Origin: Proteles cristata cristata
Taxonomy: Eukaryota; Chordata; Mammalia; Carnivora; Hyaenidae
Length of the DNA stretch: 64,000 nucleotides
Direction of reading: 5' to 3'
NCBI GenBank assembly: GCA_017311185.1
Contig: JAESUZ010001291.1
Coordinates: forward strand, 248,001-312,000
In this document: positions 44,880 to 54,181 of the stretch, one piece after another
Numbering within the stretch: the stretch's first letter is position 1
How the letters are laid out: the number at the start of each line of letters is the position of its first letter
Notes under the pieces: generated by a model
Seen by the model: only the letters and a program-made list of their open reading frames with translations
Databases searched by the model: none
What the model was told of the DNA's origin: nothing
Program-made: the position numbers and the translations under genes

Positions 44880-44995
44880 ACAATGAGTCTTAAGAGCTCA
44901 CCAGGCCCCAAGTACTGGATGGTATTGATCCTCCTCATAAATACTGTATTTAGTTTGTTAGAAAACTAAGGCGGCTCGGATCCTTAAAATGCTTT
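44880..44995 (+). repeat. MIR-like remnant
   Basis: ttaagagctcaccaggccccaagtactgg, tgatcctcctcataaatactgta and gaaaactaaggc follow the MIR core order loosely. Confidence 0.45.
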
Positions 44996-45502
44996 AATCT
45001 TGGTGATTCTGCAACACGGCTGTAGAGGCCGTTCTTGAACTTCCAGTTATACTTGATTTTATCAAAACTTTTAAAGGTTCTATGCACAACACCCGAACAT
45101 TAAGGTCTTCCCTTTTTCTCTTTCAAAACTGCTACTTTCACTCATTAAATATTTAACAAAGAAAACATAATTATTTCGATTTTTATAGTTTCAACCTGAA
45201 ACCATAATTCCTTTAGAACACTTCTGAACAAAAATGCAGCGGTTTCTGGAACAAGCTACCTTTTCTTTACTAAAACATTTCATTCGGATTAGATCAATTG
45301 TTGCTATTGCCTTTTAGAAATAAATACGTGTCCTTAAAAAAAAAAAGTAGTTTGATAAAACAACTGTATAGGTCTTAGAAAGTCTATTTAACTACTGAAA
45401 TTATCGAGGAGTCATACTTTCCCTTACTAATGCTTTGGACTACTCAAAGTACAACAAAAAAATGCAAAATTGACCAGAAATCACAAAGATGAATACAAAT
45501 CC
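44996..45502. other. Intron, nothing recognised
   Basis: AT-rich unique sequence. Confidence 0.4.
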
Positions 45503-45522
45503 TTTAAATGTGATTCTTCCCA

Positions 45523-45728
45523 GGGGCGCCTGGGTGGCTCAGTCGGTTAGGTGTCCAACTCCAGCTCAGGTCATGATCTCATGGTTCATGAGTTCGAGCC
45601 CTTCATTGGGCTCTGTGCTGACAGCTCAAAGCCTGGAGCCTGCTTTGCATTCTGTGTCTCCCTCTCTCTCTCTGCCCTTCCCCCCAGCTCATGCTCTGTC
45701 TCTCTTAAAAATGTTTAAAAAAATGTTT
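45523..45728 (+). repeat. SINEC_Fc with TSD
   Basis: Copy from ggggcgcctgggtggctcag. Duplication tttaaatgtgattc at 45503-45516 and 45729-45742, leaving six untemplated bases (ttccca) before the SINE head. Confidence 0.95.
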
Positions 45729-46009
45729 TTTAAATGTGATTCATTACAGCCATTAAAAGCCTTGAGTAGTTGTGATTACTGTGTTTTTAACCTGAGAACA
45801 CTTAAAATCCAGGATGAGCAAAGGATAAGCATAATTTATTTAACCCCTTCCATATTTAAGTATAGAAACTTGACTCCTTTTATAAACTAGCAGACTGGGC
45901 ATCCAATTCTTCTGACATATCCGGTCCCCTGGGCATAACTGTTTTTACTCTGAATGAAGGGACTCTGTGGAAGTAAACAAGCAGAAGAAAGGATAAGCAG
46001 TCCTTCAGA

Positions 46010-46215
46010 CACCATGAAGGAAACAGCTCATATGTGGTCAGCTGTATAATATCGTCTGTGTTTCACAAAGCATTTTACAGTATTCGAAATATTAGAGCAG
46101 GGAGTGCCTTTGCCTCCGCATGAGAAAAGAAGTCCCAGGAGTTGATAGGACCCCCCTGGACATGGTCAATCAGTGGCAGAACTGGGGCCAGAATTAAGAG
46201 CCAAAATACTCTCAA
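46010..46215 (+). repeat. MIR-like remnant
   Basis: Ordered MIR-type motifs: gtgtttcacaaagcattttacag, and caatcagtggcagaactggggccagaatt. Confidence 0.55.
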
Positions 46216-46686
46216 CTGGATCAGAGACTTCATAAATAGAAACATGGCCATCACTTTAAGAGCGCATATTCTAAAAGTCAGCACGGATTACAGTTCCCAT
46301 GGTCAGCCCCTTGACCAACTTGGTTTAATTATGGTGTCAATAAAGTCTGGTCTCCCAGCAGGCACACTATGCTCTGTTTCATCCAGAGGTTCATTCAACA
46401 GACAAAAAGCACCTGTACAGCCTTCGATAATAAGCAGGTGTAACTTAAAAGGTGATGGTATAATGAGGAATACAGATTAAAAGGGTTGATTAATTAGAGA
46501 GTACCCTTAAAATGGGAGATCTCTACAACCCTCTGGAACCAGGCAGGGGTCAGCTGTGCTGAACTTTGAAGGAGTTAGACAGTAGACCCTGAGGCAGATG
46601 GGACAGGATGCGGTAAAGGCCATTTCAGGCAGAGTGAGCACCACTTGCTCAAAGGCATGGAGTCCCGTAAAAAGCAGGGCAAAGTC

Positions 46687-46840
46687 GGGGCCCTGGGAGG
46701 TTCCATCGTTTAAGCCTCCAACTCTTGATCTTGGTTCAGGTCATGCTCGCACGGTTCGTGTATCCGACCCCACCATCAGTGCGCAGCCTGCTTGGGATTG
46801 CTCCTCCCTGCTCATTCTCTCTCTCTCGCCAAATAAACTT
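46687..46840 (+). repeat. CAN SINE, short diverged copy ending in G run
   Basis: Head ggggccctgggaggttccatcg and ctcttgatcttggttcagg; body is missing its middle. The usual A-rich tail after aaataaactt is replaced by a G12 run at 46841-46852. Confidence 0.82.
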
Positions 46841-47098
46841 GGGGGGGGGGGGAAGACCAAAAAAATCAAGAAACTACAAGTAGTTTTATATGGTGGGAGC
46901 ATCCAGTTTGCACCCAGGGGAAGAGACAGGTGAGAAGGCTGGAAAGGCGGGTCAACAGGAAGCACCTGAATATTTATGGTGATGAACGCAGGTGGGGAAA
47001 AGGGTGCGCGAGAGGGTGCCCAAATCCTCGAGACGTCAGGGAACCACTAAAGAATTCTAGGGAGGATTACGTGATCAGATTTGAATTTCTGGACTGAC

Positions 47099-47293
47099 TT
47101 TTTAATGTTTATTTTTCAGTGAGGGAGAGACAGTGTGCGAGTAGGGGAGGGGCAGAGAGATGGGAGACACAGAATCCAAAGCAGGCTCCAGGCTCTGAGC
47201 TGTCAGCACAGAGCCCGATGCAGGGCTCGAATCCACAAACCGTTGAGATCATGACCTGAGTTGGACGCTCAACCAACCGAGCCCCGGCGCCCC
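47099..47293 (-). repeat. SINEC_Fc, diverged
   Basis: Reverse copy from ttttttaatgtttatttttcagtg to gagccccggcgcccc; the segment between gacctgag and ttggacgctc is shortened. Confidence 0.9.
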
Positions 47294-48238
47294 TGAGAGA
47301 TTGCTTTCGGTAGAAAGAAGTGCTGTGGATGGACCAGAGCGGAAGCAAATCTGCAGGAAAGCAGACTGGCTGGCAACATGTGCAGCAGTTCCAGAGAGAA
47401 ATGCCAAATGCCCACACCAGCAGACAAGGGCCCAGGACGGGGGCGGGCTCGAGCAGGCAGGATGCGGGTCGGATCCAGGCAGAAGAGAGGGTGTGAGTAA
47501 AAACAGCCAGGCGCCGCCTCCAACACACCACCCATCCAGCAGAAGGGGGCAGGCGTGAAGCCAGTTACGCGAGGGGGCAAGATCTTAGGGGGCCTCACAT
47601 CCCACACACGAAGGAGCTTAGACTTTACATAGCAGAGGGTGAAAATCCTACGAGGGTTTTAAATCTGTATTTTCAACAGCGGATTCTGGCAACCAGGTTG
47701 CAAAGGGGTTTAAAGCAGAAAAGGGAGCGGTCTGTGAGCAGAGGCAGGGCAAGTGGGAAAATCACCAGGACTCAGGGAAGACCGGGTGGACGCGGAGGAA
47801 GAGCCAGCTTTGGCTTAGGTGACGGAAGGGACAGTTATGCTGCCAAATGGGACAACAAAACAAAATGATGCGAGGTTAGAGAGAGAGCCGAGGAGGAGCT
47901 CACAACGGGGGAGCCGAGCTTCTGGGGACCACAGAACAAAAGGTGGAACCGATTACGAGGCGCCTGGCTAAGGAAGCCCGCTGGCTGGGGAGGCGTCCGT
48001 GGGTAGGTGGTCACGGACACTGTGAAATTTAAACATCAAGACAAAGGCCCACAGGAGGGACGGCAAGGCCAGTCTTCAGCGAGCGTAGCAAGGGGACACG
48101 GAAGCTGGGACGTGGCCCCAGTGGTAGACTGGGAGAGCGCGGCAACGGGGGGGGTGGGGGGACAGCCGAGTGAGAGGTGCCCCAAGCGAGAACAAGGGTT
48201 CTATTAACAGCGGGATGAAACCTGAAAAGGGAGGGTGT

Positions 48239-48484
48239 GGGGCGCCTGGAGGCTCAGTGCACGGAGCGTGACTTCCGCTCAGGTCATGACCTCAGCTCAG
48301 GGGTCTGAGCCCCGCACCGGGCTCTCCGCCGTTGGCACTGAGCCGCTTCACCCCGCACCGGGCTCCCCGCCGTTGGCACTGAGCCGCTTCAGATCCTCTG
48401 CCCGCCCCACCCCCCGCTCTCTTTGCCTCTCCCCCTTTGTGAGCTTCTTCAAGAAGAAATAAAACATTGAAAAAAAAAAAAAAA
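48239..48484 (+). repeat. SINEC_Fc with an internal 41-bp tandem duplication
   Basis: Copy from ggggcgcctggaggctcag to an A17 tail. Bases 48310-48350 and 48351-48391 are two copies of the same 41-bp unit (ccccgcaccgggctc ... gccgcttca) differing at one base. Confidence 0.92.
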
Positions 48485-48489
48485 GGAAG

Positions 48490-49178
48490 GTAGGAGGATG
48501 AGGAAACACTACTGGCGATTCCGGTTAAAGCCAGGAGGTGGGTCAGACCTGGGGAATCTGCCTCACTCTTGGCGGCCCACAGGGAAGAAGAGGGCAGTGG
48601 CTCAAACCGCCCGGCCTCCAATACTCCGCTCAGAACACATTCTGTTTGGGCCCAAGAATAGGTAAAGGGTGCTGCATGGTACTTAGCCTGAACTCACAAG
48701 GCCCGCGAGGGCTTTGGTACGGCAGAGCCCAGAAGGGAATGTATTAATCCATAAAATATGTAAGTAATCTTTTGGGGCCTCTCCAGTGATTCCTAACACC
48801 GCCAATGCAAGGTCTTCTGCCGCCATGAAAGCACGGAGTGTTACGGAATTTCCAGTCTTCTGGAACTCTCCTACTTATGGCCTGAGGAATTTAAGGTGAT
48901 AGAGCTGCCTAGAACTACTTGCTAGACATCTTTCACATCGATCTAAATTCTACTGGATATGCCCTTGCAGTGTGTGTGTGTGTGTGTGTGTGTACATATG
49001 TATCATGTTTTTGGCTGTCATTTTCATTTTTCTGTTGGAGAGGAAGAAGAAAGGGACCGAGAGAGGGAAACACAATTACTGGGAAAAGCCACCACCAAAA
49101 GCATCAGGAGTCCAGAGGATACACAAACTTCACGACAGAAGGGATCTCGAGAAGACTCCTCTGCGAGCACTACCTTAC
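48490..49178. other. Intron, downstream side of the 49179-49286 exon
   Basis: Unclassified sequence, with a (TG)12 run at 48970-48993. Confidence 0.45.
48970..48993. repeat. (TG)12 microsatellite
   Basis: Pure TG run about 190 bp from the exon's donor side. Confidence 0.95.
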
Positions 49179-49286
49179 CTTGTCATGGACAGTCATGCAG
49201 CCGGCTGCATCCTTCTGAAGGATCTCAGTTACCCCATTGGAAAGCCTTTCATACTTCAGTTTGGGCTCCTCCTCGCTTTCTTCTTC
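49179..49286 (-). CDS. VPS41: VPS41 coding exon (probably exon 3), acidic N-terminus
   Basis: This 108-nt exon encodes 36 residues starting EEESEEEPKLKYERLSNG and ending MTVHDK. They match about residues 21-56 of VPS41: an acidic, disordered leader followed by the first strand of the WD40 propeller. The acceptor is AG at 49287-49288, preceded on the minus strand by the pyrimidine-rich run ctctgctttttgtgtag. The donor is AG/GTAAGG with GT at 49177-49178. Both borders are phase 0. One residue (Gly in DAAGCM) differs from the Ser I remember in human. The acidic leader continues in an exon upstream that I could not find; that exon also carries, or follows, the start codon. Identity is very secure because the next exon continues the protein without a gap. 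Confidence 0.97.
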
Positions 49287-49430
49287 CTACACAAAAAGCA
49301 GAGAAAATAACAGCCATCACAGATGTGAAATAGACTCAAAACACATTTCTCAAAAGGGGACCAGAGATGACCTCCTCAATGATCGTCAGTAACTACAAAT
49401 ATACGTAAGGGTTAAGAGCTTCATATTTCG

Positions 49431-49580
49431 GAGCGCCCCATTGGCTCACTCGGTTGACCGGACTCTTGATCTTGGCTCAGGTCATGCTCTCAGTTTACGA
49501 GTTCAAGCTCTGCTTGGGATTTTGTCTCTTCTTCTCTTCCCCTCACCTGGCTTGTGCTCTCTCTCTCAAAAAAAAAAAAA
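49431..49580 (+). repeat. CAN SINE, short diverged copy
   Basis: gagcgccccattggctcactcgg, gactcttgatcttggctcagg and ctctctctcaaaaaaa remain; the flanks ttaagagcttcata and ttagagcttcaggc look like the decayed duplication. It lies 145 bp upstream of the 49179-49286 exon. Confidence 0.87.
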
Positions 49581-49668
49581 TTAGAGCTTCAGGCTTCCAT
49601 TTTTCCAATTGGGTATATATCAAGTGTTACAACTTCACCAGCAGAATACTTTCAAAAGTTGAGAACAT

Positions 49669-49896
49669 GGGGCGCCCGGGTGGCTTAGTCGGTTAAGCGT
49701 CCGACTTTCGCTTAGGTCATGATCTCGCGGTTCGTGGGTTTGAGCCCCGCGTCCGGCTCTGTGCTGACTGCCAGCTCAGAGCCTGAGCCTGTTTCAGTCT
49801 GTGACTCCCTCTCTCTCTGACCCTCCCCTGCTCACGCTGTCTCTCTCTCTCTCTCCTAGGAATAAATAAAACATTAAAAAAAATTAAAAAAAAAAA
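49669..49896 (+). repeat. SINEC_Fc, young subtype with perfect TSD
   Basis: Full-length copy from ggggcgcccgggtggcttag. Duplication aaaagttgagaaca at 49654-49667 and 49897-49910. Antisense to VPS41. Confidence 0.97.
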
Positions 49897-49972
49897 AAAA
49901 GTTGAGAACAGGAGCATATATAAGTACTGTCAACAGTCATCACCTTGGGCATATTAAATATAAAACTATCCA

Positions 49973-50186
49973 GGGACACCTGGGTGGCTCAGTCAGTTAA
50001 GCGTCCGACTATTGGTTTCAGCTCAGGTCACGAACTTGTGGTTTTGTGAGTTCGAGCTCTGTATCGGGTTCTGAGCTGACAGTGTAGAGCCTGCTTGGGA
50101 GTCTCTCTCTCCCTGTCTCTCTGCCCTTCCCCCACTCACACTGTCTTTCTCTGCCTTCCCAAATAAATATAAACTTAAAAAAAGAA
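49973..50186 (+). repeat. SINEC_Fc, older branch
   Basis: Copy from gggacacctgggtggctcag to aaataaatataaacttaaaaaaa; gactattggtttcagctcagg variant. Confidence 0.92.
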
Positions 50187-50189
50187 CCT

Positions 50190-50995
50190 ATTTCCATATA
50201 TGCCAATAAAAGATGTGTGGGCAAAATACTGGTCAGTTTGAGGTCATGGACACAAAACACTCAGAGCAGGGAAACAGGAATACATTAAACCTCCAGAGAT
50301 GGGGATTTTATATTTCAACACTATAAATATCTTTGCTGGATTTGGGAAAATCTACTTTTAGTTAGGAAAAAATATAATTACAAAAAATATATATAATTAC
50401 AAGAAAAAACAAAGGAAACTGGAAATTGTATGTACAAAATGTATTCATACAAATAAAAATATTTTAATAGTTATAAACACTGACAGCCCATCATTTATGT
50501 TTGTTAGAAAATGTTCTGTTTACTTTCATCTAAATAAATCTAATGCATTAAAAAAATTTTAATGTGTTAAAAATTTCTTAATCATTTTGTATGTATTATC
50601 ACTCACTTTGTATGTTCAACCTGTTGATACATCAGAAGATATCCTTGGTCCTCACAGTTATGGAGCAAAGTTAGGAATCTGTAGGGACTATCATGGCTCT
50701 GAATTAAATCAAGGAGAATTATGAAAATTTTTATAAGGACTCAGGAAAAGATGTTATTTTACTGTGTCAACATGTAATGAGAAACTATAAAATGTGCACG
50801 GGTCAGTAACTGTGACGGAATAAAGCTGGCCAAACAAAAGTTCGTGAAAATAACCGACTCATGGACATTCCCTTCAAAAGTACTGCAATTGTATAGTCTT
50901 CACTTTCCAGCTAACATTTGGGTAACTTGAGGCACATCCATGCTCCCACCTCTATGCCTCTAGAAAGGCTTAGTGAAATACACAGCATGAGTCAA
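50190..50995. other. Intron, nothing recognised
   Basis: Very AT-rich sequence (50330-50600) with no repeat I can name. Confidence 0.4.
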
Positions 50996-50999
50996 AGGC

Positions 51000-52420
51000 A
51001 TCAATTAAAGGGCAGCTGAAGCAGCCTAGAAGGGCCAAGATTCCAAGATGGTGGAGAAACCACGGCCAGGTGAGCTAGCGATCTCCAGCCATTCTTCTTA
51101 GGTATTAACCAGTTCTGGGTGCAGGACAAGAGGCTGAGAACCCAAGCTCTGCCTTGGAAGACAGCCACTGCTAAGGGTAGGAAAGGCTGCACATCTTCTG
51201 GTACTTGTAGGACTCAAGTAACAAAACAGGAGGCTTGAGGGGCTAAGATCCCAGGGGAGGAGAGGGGCAGAGAAGGGAGCCAGTTACACAGCCACTCTTC
51301 CCCATGAGACAACTGCCAATCTCCAAAGCTACAAAGCTAAACAGAGAGTCTCAAAAATGCAAAGCAGCTGCCTTGATGCGCTTAGAAAATAAGAATTGGA
51401 ATCTAGGAATTAGCAACAAATGAGGTCCTGATGAACAGCACAGGCTAACTGGAACGCCAGGTCCCCAGAGGACATGAAAAAGTAGCTTCCCAAGCTTCAA
51501 TGTGTCTCTGACTCTGTTCAACCGCTGACTGGAAGATACAGAAGATACAGAGCACCCAACCAATCTGTTCAATAAAGACAGGGGGACTCCTGGGAAAAAG
51601 AGTATAAAACTTCTTCTCTTTGGAGTATAAAACTACTGGGGCCTCTACCATTTTCACTCATAATACTGAGAATAAAAAATAACAAAAAAAAAACAAAAAA
51701 AAAACAAAATCAATTTTAAAGAAATCACCAGGTATGCCACATGAGTGGCAGTGACTAAAACTCAAGGGAGAGAAAAGACCATAAAAGTAGACCCAACAGG
51801 TGACCGGGAGCCATCAGAAAGGGCTTTACTATGATTAGTATGGTCAATAAAAGAAGATGGAGAAGAGAGATGAAGAGATACAAATTTTCAAAGGGAATGA
51901 TAATCTGTAAAAAAAGAATCAGATGGAAATTTTAAAACTGAAACCAAGAATGTAACAGAGGGCTTACTGGAAGGTTAGCAAAGCTGAGGCCAGGATTCGT
52001 GAAGTGTAAAACAGGTCAAATAAATCTCCAAAGGGAAGCCAGAGCAGAAAGATGGATGAAAAACACAGAGGAAGAATCGGGGGCACGTGCCACACAGGGA
52101 CACGGGCTAGGCTTTCCAGCCCAGCCCCAGGCAGGTGAGCAGCACCAGGTGGGGGGAGGGCCGGAGCAGTATTTCAAGAGGCAGCAACCGAGAATCTCCG
52201 AAAACTGACAGCCACCAGCCCACAAAGTCAAGGGGCTCTGTAGTCCCAAGCAGGATAACCATGGAGAAAATCGCGCCGAGGCACGTCCTCGTAAAAAGAA
52301 AAAGTAAGGACAAGGAAAATGACTTATAGAAAGGGCAGTGCTGGCCTGTTGAAGGTTATGACGTCCCAGGCAGCGATGCAAACTCAAACGGCAAGAGCGG
52401 TCTTTCCCTCTAGCGCACAG
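51000..52420 (+). repeat. L1 5' region and ORF1 fragment, old
   Basis: Sense L1. The ORF1-like part at about 51990-52330 has gcagaaagatggatgaaaaacacagagg, ccaagcaggataaccatgg, gcgccgaggcacgtcctcgtaaa, aaaaagtaaggacaagg in L1 ORF1 order. Upstream, ccaagatggtggagaaac at 51046 resembles an L1 5' UTR start. Coding capacity is destroyed. Confidence 0.6.
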
Positions 52421-52424
52421 AACC

Positions 52425-52860
52425 GCACGGTCACACGGGAAGGGTGACACTCATCAAACGTCCTGTGACAGACAGAATTAACATCAGATGGCTCATCTTG
52501 ACTTAAAAAAACAACAACACTGTAGAGTTAAGTATAATTACTCCATTTTACAGATTTTCAGCACTAAATTATGATCAGAACTTTTAATCTCACCAAGCAC
52601 ATACAGAGCCGAAATTCAGATAGTCATGAGTGCCCTACAGTCCATGACTTGTGTAATACACTACCCAATCCCCTATCAAAATGCTACAAATCATAACAGA
52701 AGCCTCCACAACCCCTATGCCTACAAATAACTAACTATGACCTATGTGATCAATAGGAAATGTTTAAAAACACTTAGCAGGTGCATTAGTCATCTATTGC
52801 TGCATAACCCATTATGCCAAAATTTACTGACTTAAAACAATAAACATTCTATTTAAATAT
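52425..52860. other. Intron, possible MIR trace
   Basis: ttactccattttacagattttcagcactaaa at 52539-52569 hints at a MIR core; otherwise unclassified. Confidence 0.4.
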
Positions 52861-52867
52861 TAATTTA

Positions 52868-53030
52868 GGGGTGACTGGGTGGCTCGGTTGGTTAAGCCTC
52901 CAACTCTTAATTTTGGCCCAAGTCATGTTCCTGGGGTCGGGGGATCAAGCCCCACATTGGGCTCTGTGCTGAGCATGGAGCCTGCTTGGGATTCACATGC
53001 TCTCTCTCTCAAAATTAAAAAATTTTTTAA
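52868..53030 (+). repeat. CAN SINE, older subtype
   Basis: Copy from ggggtgactgggtggctcgg, with gtgctgagcatggagcctgcttggg and a truncated pyrimidine body; tail ctctctcaaaattaaaaaatttttt. Confidence 0.88.
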
Positions 53031-53694
53031 TGTTTAATACTTTTGTGGGTAAGCAATATAGGACTGGCTCAGCTGGGTGGTTCAGACTCAAGGTCTCTCG
53101 TGGGGTCGCAGGCAAGATGGGAGCTGAGGCCGCAATCATCTGGCAGGAGGCAGGACCGGGCTTAGAGTATCTGCTTGCACAACGGCTCACTTGGCTGTCA
53201 AGTCGACGCTGCTTGTTGGCAGGAGGCTTCGGTTCCTCACTCCTGTGAAGCACTTTCCTTAATGCTGCCCGAGGGTCCTCAGGTCATGGAAAGGGTCTTC
53301 TCCCACAGCGAGTGATCCCAGAGAAACAGTTACATATGACCGAGTGGAAGACGCACACTCCCGCAGTATTCCACCGACCACACAGGTCGGCCACGATTCG
53401 GGGGGCGGGGGTCACAAGGGCAGGAATAATAGCTGAGGTGCAGCAGGGGGCTATCCTGCAGGCTAGCTACAGACGTAATAAAAATTTAAAAGCGATAAAT
53501 CTGGTTTTAAAAAAATCAGTATTCCAGGTCTCTGATGAGCAGTCAAAGTTTCTTCCAAGTATATATAAGCTATTAGTTGTGTATTTAGTAAGAGTATGAA
53601 AAACCAAAGATGACATACCCACTACTAACATTCCAAGAACGACTTTAAGAATAGCAGCAAAGAAAGGAAGTAGAATATGCATGGCTATCTAAGA
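53031..53694. other. Intron, nothing recognised
   Basis: Mixed GC sequence (53060-53470) then AT-rich. The part ctcagctgggtggttcagactcaaggtctctcg at 53067 weakly resembles a mammalian repeat start but is not callable. Confidence 0.4.
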
Positions 53695-53707
53695 CCCGTA
53701 CTCTTTA

Positions 53708-53934
53708 TTTTTTTTTTTAATTTTTTTTTAATGTTTTATTTATTTCTAGGAGAGAGAGAGAGACAGCGTGAGCAGGGGAGGGTCAGAGAGAGAGGGAGTC
53801 ACAGACAGAAACAGGCTCCAGGCTCTGAGCTGGCAGTCAGCACAGAGCCCGACGTGGGGCTCGAACCCACGAACCGCGAGATCATGACCCAAGCGAAAGT
53901 CGGACGCTCAACCGACTAAGCCACCCAGGCGCCC
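53708..53934 (-). repeat. SINEC_Fc, young subtype with perfect TSD
   Basis: Reverse full-length copy ending taagccacccaggcgccc. Duplication cccgtactcttta at 53695-53707 and 53935-53947. Confidence 0.97.
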
Positions 53935-53962
53935 CCCGTACTCTTTAAAAAGGTAACTGACA

Positions 53963-54181
53963 AGCAGAACCTGGGTGGCTAATTTGATTGAGCATCCGAC
54001 TCGATTTTAGCTTGGCCCATGATCCCAAGGTTGTGGGATTGAGCCTTGCACCAGACTCTGTGCTAAATACAGAGCCTACTTAAGATTCTCTCTCCTGCTC
54101 TCTCCCTCCCTCTACCCTTCTCCCCTGCGTGCACTCTCTCTCTAAAAAGAAAAAAAATTTTTTTTTCAAGTAAAAATAAAA
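53963..54181 (+). repeat. CAN SINE, old and diverged
   Basis: gcagaacctgggtggctaatttg, gagcatccgactcgattttagc, gtgctaaatacagagcctacttaag, then ctctctctctaaaaag. It is head-to-head with the young copy only 15 bp away, so the pair forms a potential inverted repeat. Confidence 0.85.

Larger units (their letters stand above)
46500..48150 (+). repeat. GA-rich ancient dispersed repeat, copy 4, interrupted by SINEs
   Basis: Best-preserved of the four segments: aggcagagtgagcaccacttgctcaaaggcatgg, attctagggaggattacgtgatcagatttgaa, cacgaaggagcttagactttac. SINEs at 46687-46840 and 47099-47293 are inserted in it. Family not named from memory. Confidence 0.45.
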
